Assembly: GCA_014763665.1 (NCBI GenBank)
Contig: JACXUY010000003.1
Coordinates: 1-64,000, forward strand
Origin: Gammaproteobacteria bacterium
GTDB taxonomy: Bacteria > Pseudomonadota > Gammaproteobacteria > Thiomicrospirales > Thiomicrospiraceae
Reading direction: 5' to 3'
DNA length: 64,000 nt
Positions 63,069 through 64,000 of the stretch are shown in pieces. A program made the position numbers and the translations under genes. Numbering within the stretch: position 1 is the stretch's first letter; every line of letters begins with the position of its first letter. A model generated the notes under the pieces. The model was not told the origin of the DNA. It did no database searches and saw only the letters and a list, made by a program, of their open reading frames with translations.

Positions 63069-64000
63069 TCTACTTCCTCCCATTTGGGTAACCAAATACA
63101 AAATTCTGCTCCTTGACCCAACTGCGAGTTCACAGTTACCCGCCCATGATGCGCTTGTACAACAGCACGCGTAACCGCCAAGCCTAAACCCGTACCTTGA
63201 GCGCGACTGGTATAAAAAGGTTCAAAAATTTTTTCATGTAACCCGCTGTCAATCCCTGGACCTTCATCGCGCACACAAACCTTAATCCAATCTCCTTGAA
63301 TCTGCGCATAAAGATGAATGCGTGCATTCGTTTTGACCACATCAATCGCGTTCATGACCAAACTCTGCACTGCCGTTATTAAGGCGTCAATATCGCCTTG
63401 CACGGCTTGACCCTCTAGCCAGGACTCAACATGCAACTGGCTATGACTGGATTGCAAAGCCGCTTCACAAACTTGGATAACCTGTTGCAACCAATCATTG
63501 ACCAAAATACGACTACTGCCACCCTGCCCACCCTTCGCATATTGCAACATATCCGTCACTAGGTGTTCTAAGTGTCGCAAACGCGCCAAGATTTTGTCAC
63601 TCATTTGTACCCGTTTATCTTCACTGATATTCGGCAAAGATAATTGTGACGCATAGAGTAACGCTGCAGCCAAAGGGGTTCGAATTTGATGCGCTAAAGA
63701 GGCAGCCATTTCCCCCATACTACGCAGCCGTTGATGTTGACTTAACTGGCTGGCTAGCGTGCGTTGTTCGGTCACATCCATCAAGAGTACGATTTTGCCC
63801 AATGCCTTGTCTAATGGGGTTTCCGACACATTTAAGATACGCTGATCGGGTAATAGCCAATCTCCAGCGACCTCGCTGCGCACGCCGACAGATGACAAAA
63901 CCTGTTGCCAATATTGACCTTGCAAAGGTACTGACAACCACTGTTGCGCCGTCGCATTGACTTCGGTAATTTTACCCATTTGATCTAAGACTAAAACCGC
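63065..64000 (-). CDS. flrB: Flagellar sensor histidine kinase FlrB (FleS), 5' end outside window
   Basis: The frame is open to the right edge (AVLVLDQMGKITEVN), so the start lies beyond 64000. Visible are a PAS-like domain (about the first 90 residues shown), a HisKA box (MGEMAASLAHQIRTPLAAALLYASQL, with the phospho-His) and an ATPase domain (MNAIDVVKT; VRDEGPGID; FEPFYTSRAQGTGLGLAV). There is no membrane helix in the visible part, matching soluble FlrB/FleS. It partners the adjacent flrC through an ATGA overlap. Confidence 0.92.
   Translation of the reverse strand, partial: AVLVLDQMGKITEVNATAQQWLSVPLQGQYWQQVLSSVGVRSEVAGDWLLPDQRILNVSETPLDKALGKIVLLMDVTEQRTLASQLSQHQRLRSMGEMAASLAHQIRTPLAAALLYASQLSLPNISEDKRVQMSDKILARLRHLEHLVTDMLQYAKGGQGGSSRILVNDWLQQVIQVCEAALQSSHSQLHVESWLEGQAVQGDIDALITAVQSLVMNAIDVVKTNARIHLYAQIQGDWIKVCVRDEGPGIDSGLHEKIFEPFYTSRAQGTGLGLAVTRAVVQAHHGRVTVNSQLGQGAEFCIWLPKWEEVE

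Noticed and set aside
1-64000. CRISPR arrays, tRNA, rRNA or intact insertion sequences
   Set aside because: No regular repeat array, transposase frame or cloverleaf was recognised on reading; only a search program could exclude them fully.

Overview
The window is chromosomal DNA of a motile gammaproteobacterium of moderate-to-low GC. Support for this comes from polar-flagellum determinants (FlhF, FlhG, a FlrB/FlrC-type two-component system with sigma-54 style promoters, FliA, CheZ), the MnmA-HflD pair, YciB, DapE and an Mla-type lipid transporter. No rRNA, tRNA, CRISPR array or intact mobile element was seen. I do not assign a genus.

Region 1 (1-6612) holds the 3' end of fabI, a secreted alpha/beta hydrolase, and an operon of a His-rich secreted protein, an RND adaptor, an RND pump and a DUF3240-like protein. 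The pump has no outer-membrane factor gene beside it. Region 2 (6619-11506, minus strand) is a peptide/amide-chemistry cluster in two transcription units: a circularly permuted ATP-grasp protein, an alpha-E protein and a transglutaminase-like protein, then a pair of zinc-carboxypeptidase-like (AstE/AspA) proteins. The second member of that pair has lost two of its three expected zinc ligands.

Region 3 (11670-27336) is mixed: a SulP-STAS transporter, an 825-residue soluble double-sensor protein ending in a CheW domain behind a good sigma-54 promoter, a small lipoprotein, amt, dapE, a cyclic-nucleotide-binding protein, and an MCE lipid transporter (STAS-MlaE fusion, MlaF, MlaD, PqiC-like lipoprotein). 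It continues with yciB, a YciI-like protein, a half-size asparaginase-like protein, a DMT exporter, and an unrecognised pair made of an acidic protein and a membrane coiled-coil protein. Region 4 (27386-32383) has a decayed HI0074/HEPN-type gene remnant, sucCD, an SlpA-type FKBP, a small hypothetical gene, mnmA and hflD.

Region 5 (32404-64000) is flagellar and chemotaxis DNA, almost all on the minus strand. Reading from the right it runs flrB (cut by the window end), flrC, fliE, fliF-fliG-fliH-fliI-fliJ, fliK, a short chemoreceptor, motA, motB, fliL-fliM-fliN-fliO-fliP-fliQ-fliR-flhB, flhA-flhF-flhG-fliA, cheY, cheZ, cheA, cheW. A plus-strand pair (a second FliK-like protein and a free FlhB C-terminal domain) lies between cheW and the divergent cheR-cheB-chemoreceptor operon. 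Sigma-54 type elements (GG-N10-GC) sit just after upstream stop codons before fliE, fliK and cheA, and before the Cache-CheW gene. This suggests FlrC, encoded here, drives these units. Export gate, C-ring, stators and chemotaxis core are all present; the rod, hook and filament genes must lie elsewhere.
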